A stretch of DNA of 64,000 nucleotides from Carpediemonas membranifera (taxonomy: Eukaryota > Fornicata): NCBI GenBank assembly GCA_019828565.1, contig JAHDYR010000005.1:1736001-1800000 (forward strand), written 5' to 3'. Shown in pieces: positions 1 through 9,600 of this stretch (position 1 is the stretch's first letter; every line of letters begins with the position of its first letter). The position numbers and the translations under genes are program-made. The notes under the pieces are model-generated. The model was not told where the DNA came from and ran no database searches. It saw only the letters and a program-made list of their open reading frames with translations.

Positions 1-1345
1 TGAAGCGTTCGAAAACGTTTGGTAAGCAGTTCTTTATCTTCTATGACAGCGCTGAGATCAGTCAGGCCTCATCAAACGCGCAGGAGATGATCAAGTGCTC
101 ACTTCTTCGTAAGTTCCTTCTGCCCGATGACAAGATCCTCACCGCCCTTCTTCGTGATCGTAAGTACTTTCCCCATACCTTTTTACACAGATATTGGCTG
201 GAAAACGCTTCGCAAGCTCTTCAGGTCGCCTCACCTTATCCTGCACCTAAGAGAAACTGCCGAGGCTCAGCTTGAGCTGATCACGACATCGGCTGAGCTG
301 AAGAAGGTCATGGGAGATCATGCCTACGACAGCCTTGTCCAGAAGGTCCGCCGAGAAGTGTCTTCGGATCACGAGCACGACGTTGGAGGTAAGTACTCCA
401 AATAACTCCTGCTTATTCAGTCCTTTCGCTGCTCCGTGAGCGCATAATGCGCAAGGTGAAGCCAGGAAGGTCGGGGGTCGTCCGTTCGTTCAAGAACAAC
501 GCCGAGCCTGAGTTGTCGGACCCGGTCGACGTGCAGTTCGACCGGATAAGGCACCTGGACGCGCTTCTGATGGACTCTCCCGTCCACAGAAGTACCCCTG
601 AGTGGCACATCGCGCCTCCTGCGCCGCCATCTTGCCGTGGAACACAACGGTGCGATCCGTGATTTGAAGAGGGAGCTTTGGCGAGCCCGGGCCAAGATTG
701 AAAAGCTCGAGACGGAGAAGCTTGTGCCCTTGAAGAAGGAGGCTGAGGTCATAGACCTGGATCGGGAGGCTTTGGTGGCCGCAGACCCCAAAGATGACGT
801 CCAGACCATCATGGAGAAGACCGCTAAGAAGTTTAAGAACGATACAAGCTCTCTGAAGCGGTCTGAGGTGCCTGGGGATGGCTCATGCATTCTCAGCGCC
901 ATGCATCTCATCAGGACTGGGTCCCAGCCTACTGTTGGTGAGAAGCTTCAGCTGTACGAGGACATCCGATCCTTCTGTGAGGGCAAGGGGTTCGAGGGCG
1001 ACCCGTTCTCTGAGATGCCTGGCTCCCCTTTCCCCCTGGGCAGACCATGAGGCCATCCAGGCCAGTGTAGAGCTGAGTCACACTCCGGTAATCATCACCC
1101 AGATCGACGAGGACCTTACCTGCCTCTGGGTCCACAAAGGTTGGGAAGATTCAGAGTTCTTGCCCATCCAGGATGCGACGCTGGACAAGATCTTAGGTCT
1201 TTGTGAGAGCATGAAGCTCACTCAGTTCATCGTCATCGAGAATCGTCATGCCTGTGTCTACAGTCTTCCGGACCGCAAGCGCAAGGCAGCTGCCGCAGAG
1301 CCCGAGAAGCGTGCTACTCGTCCGGAGGATGTCACCCGCTCATAA
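1..1345 (+). CDS. OTU-like cysteine protease domain protein, 5'-partial, two introns, frameshifted
   Basis: The frame is open from position 3, so the gene starts upstream of the window. Two small introns join the reading frames: 160-190 (31 nt, GTAAGT to ACACAG) and 389-420 (32 nt, GTAAGT to TTCAG). After a Lys/Glu-rich coiled-coil-like stretch at about 660-760, the motif VPGDGSCILSAMHLI (865-912) matches the Asp-Gly-x-x-Cys box of OTU deubiquitinases. A His in NRHACVY near the C-terminus (about 1243-1263) could be the catalytic partner. The tail is Lys/Arg-rich. Two further single-base frame changes, near 595 and near 1035 (in a C/T-rich run), break the frame. They could be sequencing errors or real decay. 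OTU enzymes cleave ubiquitin; activity here is inferred from one motif. The N-terminal third is not recognised. Confidence 0.5.
160..190 (+). other. spliceosomal intron, 31 nt
   Basis: It runs from GTAAGTACTT to TTTTTACACAG. Removing 31 nt joins the open frame ending LLRD to the frame beginning IGWKTLRK, giving a continuous protein. Retaining it leads to a stop in the upstream frame. Confidence 0.6.
389..420 (+). other. spliceosomal intron, 32 nt
   Basis: It runs from GTAAGTACTC to CTTATTCAG. Removal joins the frame ending HEHDVG to the frame LSLLRERIMRKVKPG. A stop follows immediately if it is retained. Confidence 0.55.
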
Positions 1346-1375
1346 ATGATTGATTGAATTGATATCTCTTCAAGT

Positions 1376-1903
1376 TTATTCACTCTTGCCTTGAGTCATG
1401 CGCGCAGTGTGGAAGCGCTTACGGGCGGGGTTGGACTTGGTCTTCCGCTTGCGGGGCTGCGGCTTGACCTGCAGTATTTTGAACTGCTCCACCTTTCGAG
1501 CGAGGTAGTGAGGGTCATCTATGGCGAGACTCTTGAAGCGAGCAACCGGGTGCTCCTCTTCATCGGCCTCAAAGTAGGTCTCGCCATAATCGATGCGCAA
1601 GAACTCGCCGCGAACGATGTTGGCAGTGGCCCTGACCGATATCACTGGCAGGCCATCCACCAAGACGTCCACGAACTCACAGTTGACATCGTCAGGGCTG
1701 TGGTTAATCAGGTGGACACCCGCTGCGGCCGACATGGCATCGACGGCGACCTGACTGTCAGCGAATGACATGCTGTGTAATGGTAATGGAATATGCGAAA
1801 CAAACACCATCTGGCCGTTGTTGCTGGCCGTCTCAGCATCGGGAATCAGCTTCCCGATAGTATATGCCGAGACATGTGCCAGCTGAGATATCCTCAGTGG
1901 CAA
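1376..1903 (-). CDS. SET-domain protein fragment (C-terminal half)
   Basis: The ORF reads the C-terminal half of a SET lysine-methyltransferase domain: LINHSPDDVNC (the NHSxxxNC motif that binds S-adenosylmethionine) and, about 40 residues later, GEFLRIDYGETYF (the GEEL...DYG motif that completes the active-site knot). The tail is basic (RKRKTKSNPARKR), perhaps a nuclear-localisation signal. No ATG precedes the first 20 codons and the N-terminal part of the domain (the GxG strand) is absent, so either an upstream exon was missed or the gene is truncated. The 3' end lies 30 bp from the convergent OTU-like gene. The substrate cannot be told. Confidence 0.55.
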   Translation of the reverse strand: MPLRISQLAHVSAYTIGKLIPDAETASNNGQMVFVSHIPLPLHSMSFADSQVAVDAMSAAAGVHLINHSPDDVNCEFVDVLVDGLPVISVRATANIVRGEFLRIDYGETYFEADEEEHPVARFKSLAIDDPHYLARKVEQFKILQVKPQPRKRKTKSNPARKRFHTARMTQGKSE

Positions 1904-2090
1904 TCATGCCTCGGCCGACGCTCTGCGTCCGATTGAGGGCCGGATGGTCGGGCTCCTGGGTCAGACGGGGGTCGCAACGGGTCTCGGATGAGATCCAGGC
2001 CGGAGCAGGAATGGCCTGAAGGCTTATCTCATCCGGAAATCAGCCGCTTGACGTCCTGCAGGTCTGAACCCGGGTAGAACATGCGTCCAC
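1904..2090. other. intergenic, no gene seen
   Basis: This stretch lies between the SET-domain fragment and the proline-rich ORF. It may hold a missing upstream exon of the SET protein, but no convincing splice pair was found. Confidence 0.3.
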
Positions 2091-2382
2091 CTAGGGTGGA
2101 CGTGCATGACGGACCCCTCGACGGAGTCCTCCCTCGGCTTCAGACGAGCTGGATGAATGGGAAGGCGACTCGGGAGGCGGAGGAGGAGGAGAATCTTGCT
2201 CCTTACCATCCTCGGGCGACTCGGGAGGCGGAGGAGGAGGTGATGCTGCCGTTACAGTCGTTTCCGCAGGACGTTGATCCTGCGGAGAAGCAGATGACTC
2301 AAAAAGTCTTGTTGGGTGGATTTTGAGTCCTTCTCTTACCTACCGGTTGCTGCTTCCTTGCGGGCATCTTTCTTCTCGCCAT
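2091..2382 (-). CDS. possible small proline-rich protein, two exons
   Basis: On the minus strand an ATG at 2382 opens 13 codons (MARRKMPARKQQP). A 64-nt intron (2343-2280, GTAGGT to CCGCAG) then gives 62 codons ending at TAG (2093-2091). Exon 2 has two copies of a PPPPPPESP motif, produced by a DNA direct repeat at about 2165-2190 and 2218-2243, followed by a Ser run. The model rests on frame continuity only; no homologue is recognised. The same DNA also reads Glu-rich on the plus strand (2081-2326), which is an alternative. Confidence 0.3.
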
Positions 2383-2504
2383 ATCTTCGTTCTCTTTTTT
2401 TCTCGCAACTCCCGATCCGAAGAACAGGCGCATCGCTGATCAGATCCGAACAATACTGCAGTAGCATGCATAAATAGTGTAGCAATGAAGGTATACCTCT
2501 TTAC

Positions 2505-2780
2505 TTGGATCAAAAGCTTGTCCTTTGCTTCAAATCAAAATGTGCCATTCATGAAAAAAATGGCACATTGCAAATGGACGAGAAATACGGAGAATTCGGC
2601 ACGCGACGCATCAGTAAGGACCAAGAAGTCTTTGAATGTGTCTGTGGTAAGGTTCAGCTCAGGCGTGGACATCGCGGGATCGGTTTCAAGTCTTCTTCCT
2701 CTCACGAGTGTCCTTTTACAACAGAGAAGTTGATTAACCGACGGGTGCTAATCACCATCGAGCCGCTGCATGGTTTCGAG
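2505..2780 (+). CDS. short Cys-containing ORF, possible N-terminal part of the caspase-like gene
   Basis: The frame reads VFECVCGKVQLRRGHRG...SSHECPF, with Cys pairs that could form a small zinc site. It stays open into the start of the caspase-like ORF in another frame. No intron of a length that joins the two frames was found, so it may be a separate ORF, an exon, or a frameshifted N-terminus. There is no ATG-independent support. Confidence 0.25.
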
Positions 2781-3579
2781 ACCCCGACTCAGCCCCTACC
2801 CCGTCTTCCGCGTGGAAAGTCTTGCCAACTCATCTGGCTATCATTTCAAGCTCAAGACGGCTCTAGAGCTCGTTGATGATGAGTGGCTGACTGCCGTTGC
2901 CCGCACCTTTAAGTCTACGTCCCATCTGGCCGAGGTACTTGAGGAGTTGGCGTCGCAGTACTCTAACTTCGACACTTACTGGGTGATATCGGGTCATTCT
3001 GATACAGAAACGTCGCGTATGATCATTGATACGTCTACGAACGAGTTTCTGTATCACCATGATCTGGTCCAGCTCATCCTCAGGTCATTCGAGAGCCCTT
3101 CCTTGGTGAGATCGACGCGTGTGCGTCTGATTTACTTTGCCACCTGCTCCGGACTCGACAGATCTGAGGAGTCTCAGCTGTGCAGTGCTATTTCGACAGC
3201 CAAGTACAAGAACACATGCATTATCCTCACTCCTGAGAAGGTTCTGGCGCATGAGCTTGTTCTCCAGGACGCCTATTGGCTCTACCGCGTGACATGCCTC
3301 GACAATCCTCTTTTCTTTCTGACGAAGTACTTCTCTGGCTATCGTTTCGCGCCTGGCTCAGCAGGAAGACGGATTATAGCCAATGGTTCCTTGTCATTTC
3401 CCAACGAGGCCAGGGTCATCATGTCTGAGACTAGCTATGCCCGGCCCATTCCTCTTCCTGAAATGCAAGACATCGTTTCTGATGTCAACGAGTATGACCC
3501 GTTAAGAACCGACCAGAGAAGACTTATGAATGATCGATACATAAGCATGATGACCCGTGCGCTTGAGAGAGACGTGTAG
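2770..3579 (+). CDS. caspase/CHAT-like cysteine peptidase domain protein
   Basis: This is a 269-residue protein. A beta-strand followed by GHS (VISGHS, His77) and a second hydrophobic strand ending in ATCSG (LIYFATCSG, Cys126), 49 residues apart, reproduce the His-Cys dyad layout of the caspase-hemoglobinase fold (caspases, metacaspases, CHAT). The spacing and the helices between suit the fold. No prodomain, repeats or second subunit are visible, so the target is unknown. It ends with acidic and basic helices (NEYDPLRTDQRRLMNDRY). The ATG at 2770 is used because no clean upstream join was found. It could instead be a catalytically inert relative. Confidence 0.5.
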   Translation: MVSRPRLSPYPVFRVESLANSSGYHFKLKTALELVDDEWLTAVARTFKSTSHLAEVLEELASQYSNFDTYWVISGHSDTETSRMIIDTSTNEFLYHHDLVQLILRSFESPSLVRSTRVRLIYFATCSGLDRSEESQLCSAISTAKYKNTCIILTPEKVLAHELVLQDAYWLYRVTCLDNPLFFLTKYFSGYRFAPGSAGRRIIANGSLSFPNEARVIMSETSYARPIPLPEMQDIVSDVNEYDPLRTDQRRLMNDRYISMMTRALERDV

Positions 3580-3623
3580 TAAAACAGATATATATACAAT
3601 TTATGATCATCTCTCACTAAACA

Positions 3624-4012
3624 CTAAACAATCGGTCTCATGCCCTCTACTCGCTTATAGACAACCTTACATTTGCTGCAGAGGGGAACGATGTACAACT
3701 TGCCATCAATGGTGTACTGCACTTCCTCAGAGCAATGCTCACAGTACCACCAGTGACAGCCTCGGCAGCAAAGAAGAGTAGAAGCCTGTTCTTCTGCTTT
3801 CTTCGTGTTCTTGGATCTTAGGCCCTTTTGCACGCCTGGCACTTGTTGCTAGAGCCGGTAATATAGCACGCGGGACAGTAGTCCTTCTTGCCCTTCGTCC
3901 TGACACATTGCTCGTGCAGGAAACCTTTGCAAGCACAGCATCTCCTGAACGTAGTGCCGTCTGGATTGAAGAACCACTCGGGGGTACCACACACAAGACA
4001 TCCAAATAGCAT
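3624..4012 (-). CDS. Cys-rich zinc-binding protein, frameshifted
   Basis: The ORF from 4012 (MLFGCLVCG...) carries several CxxC pairs (CLVC, CCAC, CPAC, CQAC) and a HEQC, in an order like a RING/PHD-type treble clef. It stops after CQACKRA. A one-base shift in the AAAAGGG run near 3835 lets the frame continue into KGLRSKNTKKAEEQ, then CCRGCHWWYCEHC and CSKC, ending at 3624. The joined product is about 129 residues with at least five Cys pairs. A homopolymer error is the simplest explanation; a pseudogene is possible. The function (ubiquitin ligase or chromatin reader) cannot be told. Confidence 0.4.
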
Positions 4013-4028
4013 TTTGCGCTGATGAAGG

Positions 4029-4334
4029 CTAAGGAAAGTCGTCTTTACATGTCTCGGGTTCGGTAGGCGGGTCTCTCACACGGGTCTCTGAGACAACGTC
4101 GTTGATCAGGACCTTAATACGGTCAACAACAGCATCGGACACGTTGTTAGACACCTGCTGCAGATCGTCGTCACCAAGCCTGGGTCGCTTGGCTTCCTCG
4201 TCGTCAAAGACGATCTTCTTCCGAACCGGCACCGATCGATCTGTCGTTGACTGAGGTGTGTCTGCTTCATCACCAACACCAAGTGAAGACAGTTGCGTAG
4301 TCGACCGTATCGGTGGGATCTCTGCCTTGATCAT
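4029..4334 (-). CDS. acidic hypothetical protein or 3' exon
   Basis: This is a 101-codon ORF, low-complexity and charged, with RKKIVFDDEEAKRPR, which resembles a nuclear-localisation signal. Its ATG overlaps the stop of the upstream ORF as ATGA. That arrangement is unusual in eukaryotes, so it may be the C-terminus of one protein: a 62-nt segment starting GTGAGATATAAG would, if spliced, fuse the two ORFs in frame. Not recognised. Confidence 0.35.
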   Translation of the reverse strand: MIKAEIPPIRSTTQLSSLGVGDEADTPQSTTDRSVPVRKKIVFDDEEAKRPRLGDDDLQQVSNNVSDAVVDRIKVLINDVVSETRVRDPPTEPETCKDDFP

Positions 4335-4845
4335 CGTAGTCGGGGTCGATTTGACCGTTGCCTTTGCTTGACAGGCTTATATCTCACCCGGTTGATCACA
4401 GGCAAGTTCTCAAGGCTGATTGAGTCGGAAACATCGTTCAGTCCAGCATCTGAGAGAACTTCTGAGAGCATCTGGCGGAACTCGGCATGGCAGGGCTGAC
4501 TACGGACAGCAATGTGCTGCATGACAGAGCCATTGTACTCCGCAGAGGGTCTAACTGCTGTTATAAACGTAGTAACGCCGACAACAGTCGTCCGCCTGAC
4601 CTGTTCCCGGAGTTCAATTGACTTGAACCCAGGGCATTCGGCGGCGACCCTGCGCTGGACCTCCAGAAGTACCTTATGGATGTCGCGTGCACTCAAGCCG
4701 AGGTCAGTTGCCTCGTCGTCCTCAAATACTGAAGAAACAACGGCTGTAACAAATGAACGACGGAGATTTGCGAGCTTACTGTTGCCATACTGTCTGATGG
4801 GGGCGTAGCAGCAATAGGTTCTGGTACAGACACTTCTGAATTCAT
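4331..4845 (-). CDS. hypothetical protein with a 47-nt intron
   Basis: The ATG at 4845 opens MNSEVSVPEPIAATPPSD. Removing 47 nt (4790-4744, GTATGG to TTGTTACAG) joins it to a 137-codon frame that begins TVVSSVFEDDEATD and continues through LSARDIHKVLLEVQRRVAAEC. The product is 155 residues, acidic at the N-terminus and helical afterwards. Without splicing the long frame has no ATG at its start. No homologue recognised. Confidence 0.45.
4744..4790 (-). other. probable intron, 47 nt
   Basis: It has a GTATGG donor and a TTGTTACAG acceptor on the minus strand. The split codon becomes ACC. An internal GTAAGC at 4779 is an alternative donor, but it keeps exon 1 in a frame that soon stops. Confidence 0.45.
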
Positions 4846-4992
4846 GAGAATTTCTATCCAAGCTGTTTACGTTGTTACATTTGTCTATTTACGTAGACTC
4901 CTGGCATTGACAATACCTAAAACTGCGACATTTGTCGATCATGATTCGAGCAACTAGCCACCAAAAAGGTAGAAACGGTAACGTCAGGGCTC

Positions 4993-5202
4993 GTGGAAGT
5001 TGCCAAAGTACAAGATTCTTACAAAATAATCCGAAAAACTGCTCAGGGCTTGCGAAAGGAAGAAGAAATCAACAAAAGGGTGAATGACACAGAGTTTCTG
5101 CTGCAAGAGATACGCGATTTGTTTATAGATGCCATACAGACGATGAGGGACAGTAAAATGACATTCACTAGTTTTAGCTTCTCATTTCACATATTCTTGT
5201 GA
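4993..5202 (+). CDS. small helical ORF, uncertain
   Basis: This is a 69-codon ORF with a charged, helix-forming body (QGLRKEEEINKRVNDTEF) and a hydrophobic end whose last codons lie inside an inverted repeat. No homologue recognised. It may be a fragment of a gene cut by the nearby assembly gap. Confidence 0.2.
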   Translation: MEVAKVQDSYKIIRKTAQGLRKEEEINKRVNDTEFLLQEIRDLFIDAIQTMRDSKMTFTSFSFSFHIFL

Positions 5203-5236
5203 AATATGTGAAATGTGAAACAGATTCTAGTGAATC
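5163..5236. repeat. 33-bp imperfect inverted repeat (hairpin)
   Basis: Outer arms ATTCACTAG / CTAGTGAAT and inner arms CATTTCACATATT / AATATGTGAAATG enclose an 8-nt loop. About 27 of 33 positions pair. It lies about 70 bp before the scaffold gap. Confidence 0.6.
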
Positions 5237-5307
5237 TCATTTTTTCTTGCACTTTTGGAGTATCTCCAGGGTATCTCCCGGGAGACTCTAGCCATTCTTA
5301 CAGTATG

Positions 5308-5407
5308 NNNNNNNNNNNNNNNNNNNNNNNNNNNNNNNNNNNNNNNNNNNNNNNNNNNNNNNNNNNNNNNNNNNNNNNNNNNNNNNNNNNNNNNNNNNNN
5401 NNNNNNN
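5308..5407. other. assembly gap (100 N)
   Basis: Exactly 100 N, the usual placeholder for a gap of unknown length. Left of it are host genes; right of it the sequence starts inside a retrotransposon copy. The true 5' border of the array is therefore not seen. Confidence 0.95.
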
Positions 5408-6468
5408 AATGGCTCTCGATTATGGATGATTACGGGCTCCCGCATGCCAATCTCATCACTCGTCTGGAAATGCGCATTTTTGGGCACGGAACACCAGCTG
5501 CACCAGCTGCTTCCGGACCGGTCTGTGCACCTAGACGAGGGCCCTGTTTACCGTTGAAGGCGCCGAAGAGTGGCCTAGGACCAAGGACGAACTCTATGAG
5601 ATGGAGGCCAAAAAGCCTCAGAAACAACTCACAAAGTACCATAGAGACGCCTGGACAGTCCAGCACCGCCCATCAACGCCGTCTGACTTCAACTTGGACC
5701 GCAATGCGGCCACTCAGGCCCTGAACGACTCCTCCCAGCGCGCTGCCCCGGCGGCTGGAATTCTCCGGCAAGAGGCCGCACTCACCCCAATTGAGCTAGA
5801 ATCGAAGCCTGTTGGCTCAATATTTGTCCCAATTGCCAGGGCACACCTGGATGTCGCCCCGTTCGAAGAGTGGCCCGAGACTTGCCCCCTGTGTCAGGCC
5901 CAGCGCTGCACCTGGCAGCATGCCCTCTCGTGCCCACACACCAAGGGAACCGCCCACACCGAGCGTCACAACCATGTTAGAGACGCTGTGAGCGCCGTGT
6001 TGACCGACGACGACGTTAGAGGTCGACCCATGGCCCGTTGCCAGGCCGAGGTCGCGCTCACCTCTCGTCACCCCCGCTACCAGCAGGCCGATACCGAAGC
6101 GCCCAGACGCAAGGGTGGCCGACCTCATGGTGGCAGGCGAGAGAGACGTGGTCGGGAACCGTGTCCACGAGGAAGTCTATGTCGACTTCGTGGTCAGCCT
6201 GCACCCGCGGGAGGCTGAGCTAGAGAAGCTCCGCGAGTACCGCAACTGGCAGGTCACCTTCGTGCCTGCTGCCTGCACGGTTCTGGGCGAGACTGAGTCC
6301 CGTCTGACCGAGTGCTGGGTCGCCCGCCTCTGTGCCGCGATTCGCAGGCCGGCCCTCGTGGGCGCCATCCGTGACCGGGTATTCTGGTCCATCTGGGCGG
6401 ACAACCAGACCGTCTGGTCGGACTATGTCTCCCAGTGCAAGGCCCGTTGGGCCGAGCACCACCAATAA
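5408..6468 (+). pseudogene. unit 1: 3' part of retrotransposon ORF (type B), truncated by gap
   Basis: It matches the last third of the unit 3 ORF: the thumb/linker region, the CCHC knuckle (CPLCQAQRCTWQHALSC) and the restriction-like endonuclease, ending CKARWAEHHQ. The frame is broken just after the gap, near 5540 (an extra G) and near 6114 (AAGGG where the sister copy has AAGG). Unit 3 has a different single-base insertion a few bases further on, so both look like independent homopolymer errors. Confidence 0.7.
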
Positions 6469-6666
6469 TCTGCCCTCCCCACAAAATGCCGGAGTCGCGA
6501 CTCGGCTGACTCGGCCACTCTAGGCTGCGTCGTCCCCGAGCCCCCCTGCGCCTCCCGCCCCATCGCCGCATCGCACAACAAGCTCCCTGCCCCTGCGCGA
6601 GAGTAGTTGCTCGAAATTCCGCGGAGTCGCGTGTCGTTCGGACAACCTGGGAAAGTAAATTCGGCC

Positions 6667-9600
6667 ATGGTATCCAGAGGAAAGTTGCTCGATTCGCCGC
6701 CGCAAGGCGACGAATCCTGCCATACATCCGATGAAGGACCTGGTACGTCTATTGACAAGCGATTAGCGCTGTTCGCTGCTCTTCTGCGGTGGATTAACGA
6801 TTTCCATCCATCCAGCTCGAAGAACTCTTGGCCGAAGGATACTGAGGCCTTTATTGAGATCTGCATGAACAAAGAACGTCTATTGAGCCTTATTTCGGAT
6901 TACAAGCGTTTCTTCACGGTGAGCAACTTGGTTTGGATAACCAACTACGTTCACGCGGCGACAAATCGCTTCGGCCCCGGCCACAAGGTGAAAGCTTCCC
7001 GCCGCGACGATCACGTCGCAAATGCTGTCGCCATTCTGCACGCTGCAGCCACTGATCAGGCGTTCACATCAACGCTCACCATCGAACGTGCGAACGAGGC
7101 TCTTGAGCGTATGATCGAGCACGCCATCGACCCAGTGAAAGCGAGAAGGATGAACCTCCTTCAGACTGTCCGAGGCCCTCAGAGGACGACGTCTGTAACC
7201 GCCTTGGTGAAGCGGGTCCAGCATGCGCCCCGCCCAGCCAGCCCACCGAATGCGGGCATCGCCCGCGAGTATGCGAGGGCCGATGCCTTCGCCCGACGCC
7301 AGGGTGACCGGCCCCCGAGCCCCACCCCCTGCCGATACTGCCCTCACCGACTCCGCTGCCGCCCTAACTGGGCCGCAGCCTGCAGCCACACAGCAGGGAG
7401 ACCGGCCCCCGAGCCCCACCCCTGCCGATACTGCCCTCACCGACTCCGCTGTCGCCCCTAACTGGGCCGCAGCCTGCAGCCACACAGCAGGGAGACCGGC
7501 CCCCGAGCCCCACCCCTGCCGATACTGCCCTCACCGACTCCGCTGCCGCCCTAACTGGGCCGCAGCCCGCAGCCGCCCCGCAGGGTGACAGGCCCCCGAG
7601 CCCCACCCCTGCCGATGCTGCCCCCACCGACTCCGCTGCCGCCCTAACTGGGCCGCAGCCCGCTGCCGCCCCGCAGGGTGACAGGCCCCCGAGCCCCACC
7701 CCTGCCGATGCTGCCCCCACCGACTCCGCTGCCGCCCTAACTGGGCCGCAGCCCGCTGCCGCCCCGCAGGGTGACAGGCCCACGCGCCAGACCCCCGCCC
7801 AGGTTGCCCCCCACCCAGCCAGAGGAGAGGAACATCGACGACACCGCAGTGTCCGAGTTCCTCTCCCTGGCGGGCGTCGAAGGCGGGGAAGGGGAGAGAG
7901 CTGAGCCAGAGACCGGGCACGAAGCCCGTGGTGACTCAGCCAACCCTCCCCTTCGCCCGCCGCCGCAGGCAAGCCAAGGCCCTGAACCACGTACATTTGT
8001 GTACACAGGACCTCCTGGCGCTCTCAACCAGATCACGGAGGCGCACCCTGGGCCAGCATCATCCACGCCTACCCAGGGGTGGCTGAGCCTGCCAAGCTGG
8101 ATCGACTCCGGCATAGGTTCACCGCAAACATCCCGACCCACCTGGTCGAGTCTCATTGGGGCTCGGCCGAGCAGGTAAGGTCCACACTCACGACAGCAGT
8201 CCGGGTCGGAGAAGTGTCCGGCGGGCAGAATGGCGTCCACAGGATGTCACGCGAACGCTGGACACAGCTTCTCGAGGGCCTCTTCGCGGACGAGCCGGAC
8301 AGGCGGCCACCCTACAGCTTCCCCAAAGGGTTCAGGCAGTTCACGCCGAGGTTTGTGTTCTTCATGAGAGAGGCATGCGGTCTTCCGCCGGACCCTAGTG
8401 CTGAGGCCCCGCCCCATGCCGGGCCCAGCCAGCCCCCACGGAGACCGAGAGCAGCGCTCCTGCCCCTGCCGCCGGCCGACCCTCTCGCGGGCGACCTGCC
8501 GATCGAGCTGTCATATCTGCCTCACCCCGCGGAAGCCGGACGCATCGGCCGGGCGAAGCCCTCACGGAAGGCTGCCGCGGGATTCGTGAACGGGCTGATC
8601 CGGCTGCTCGTGACCCTGGCGAACGCGCCGCAGAACCGGAAGCGGGAGGCGCTAGCCGCCGTCCTTCGGCACGCGCGGACAGTATATCGCCCTGGGAAGA
8701 AGGGGATCTCCCTCCGCACCCGCTCCCCAGAGCGAGCTGCATACTCGAAGGCCGCCGCCGGGTATTACTCCAGCGCCATGAAGGTCCTGCTCTCTGAGGA
8801 GATGACACTCACGCCGGGTCAGATCGACCAGAAGCTGGAGGAGATGCAGGCCGCCCCGCTGAGAGATCCCCAGACGCCGGCTCTCACACGCCGCGCCGAC
8901 GCGCTCACGTCCTTTGAGGTCACCTTCGAGGCCGTAGACGAGGCGCTGGGGAAGATGAGAGCGGACTCGGCCCCCGGCCCATCCGGGCTGAGCTTCTTGC
9001 ATCTGAAACTCGCTCATCGACTCCGGAAGGGCCAGTTGGTGCAGGCACTCCTGCCCCTTGTGCGCGACATCATTGCCGGCGAGGAGTACACGGGTATCCT
9101 CGCTCACGCACGGCTCATCGCACTGCCGAAGGGCGAAGATCGGGTCAGACCCATCGCCATGGGCGAGGCGCTCCGGCGCCTGGCCGCGAAGGTCCTCGCC
9201 TCGGCCGTCTCGTCGCGTCTCCGTAATGACGGCGTCTGCCCTGAGCAGTACGGGCTCGGCGAGAGCTGCGGCCTGGACGTTATGACCGCGAAAATTGCGG
9301 AAGCGTACGACGAAGGGCTCAAGGTCTGTGCTGTTGACATGACTAACGCCTACGGAACCGTGTCCCGCGCCCACCTCCGTGTGGTGCTCGAGGCGCACGC
9401 CCCAGCCGCCCTCCCCTATTTCTCCACCATGTATGGCGAGGGCAAGCTGCTGACCCCGACCGGGCACGTCATAGCCAGCCGAGAGGGCATCCACCAGGGG
9501 GACCCCCTGTCCCCAGCCCTCTTCACGCTGGCTATGACGCCCTCCTCGGCAGCCTCCGGTCGCAACTTCCCAGTACGACCATCCTCGGCTACCAGGACGA

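Noticed and set aside
2647-2724. Intron GTAAGG to ACAACAG in the ORF before the caspase-like gene
   Set aside because: It is 78 nt, a multiple of three, so it does not join the two frames, and it would remove the Cys-containing segment.
1-5307. Integrated DNA virus fragment
   Set aside because: OTU and SET domains occur in large viruses, but introns and ordinary gene spacing favour host genes, and no capsid, polymerase or packaging gene is seen.
5817-6128. Minus-strand ORFs opposite the endonuclease in unit 1
   Set aside because: Shadow of the coding strand; the same ORF recurs opposite unit 3.
6607-6666. Longer retrotransposon ORF starting at a TTG (LLEIPRSRVSFGQPG)
   Set aside because: It has no ATG, and the sequence belongs to the 3' UTR of the previous unit.
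7308-7785. Regular GC-rich repeats as a CRISPR array or satellite
   Set aside because: The period is 93 bp = 31 codons, stays in frame with the RT ORF and has no unique spacers.
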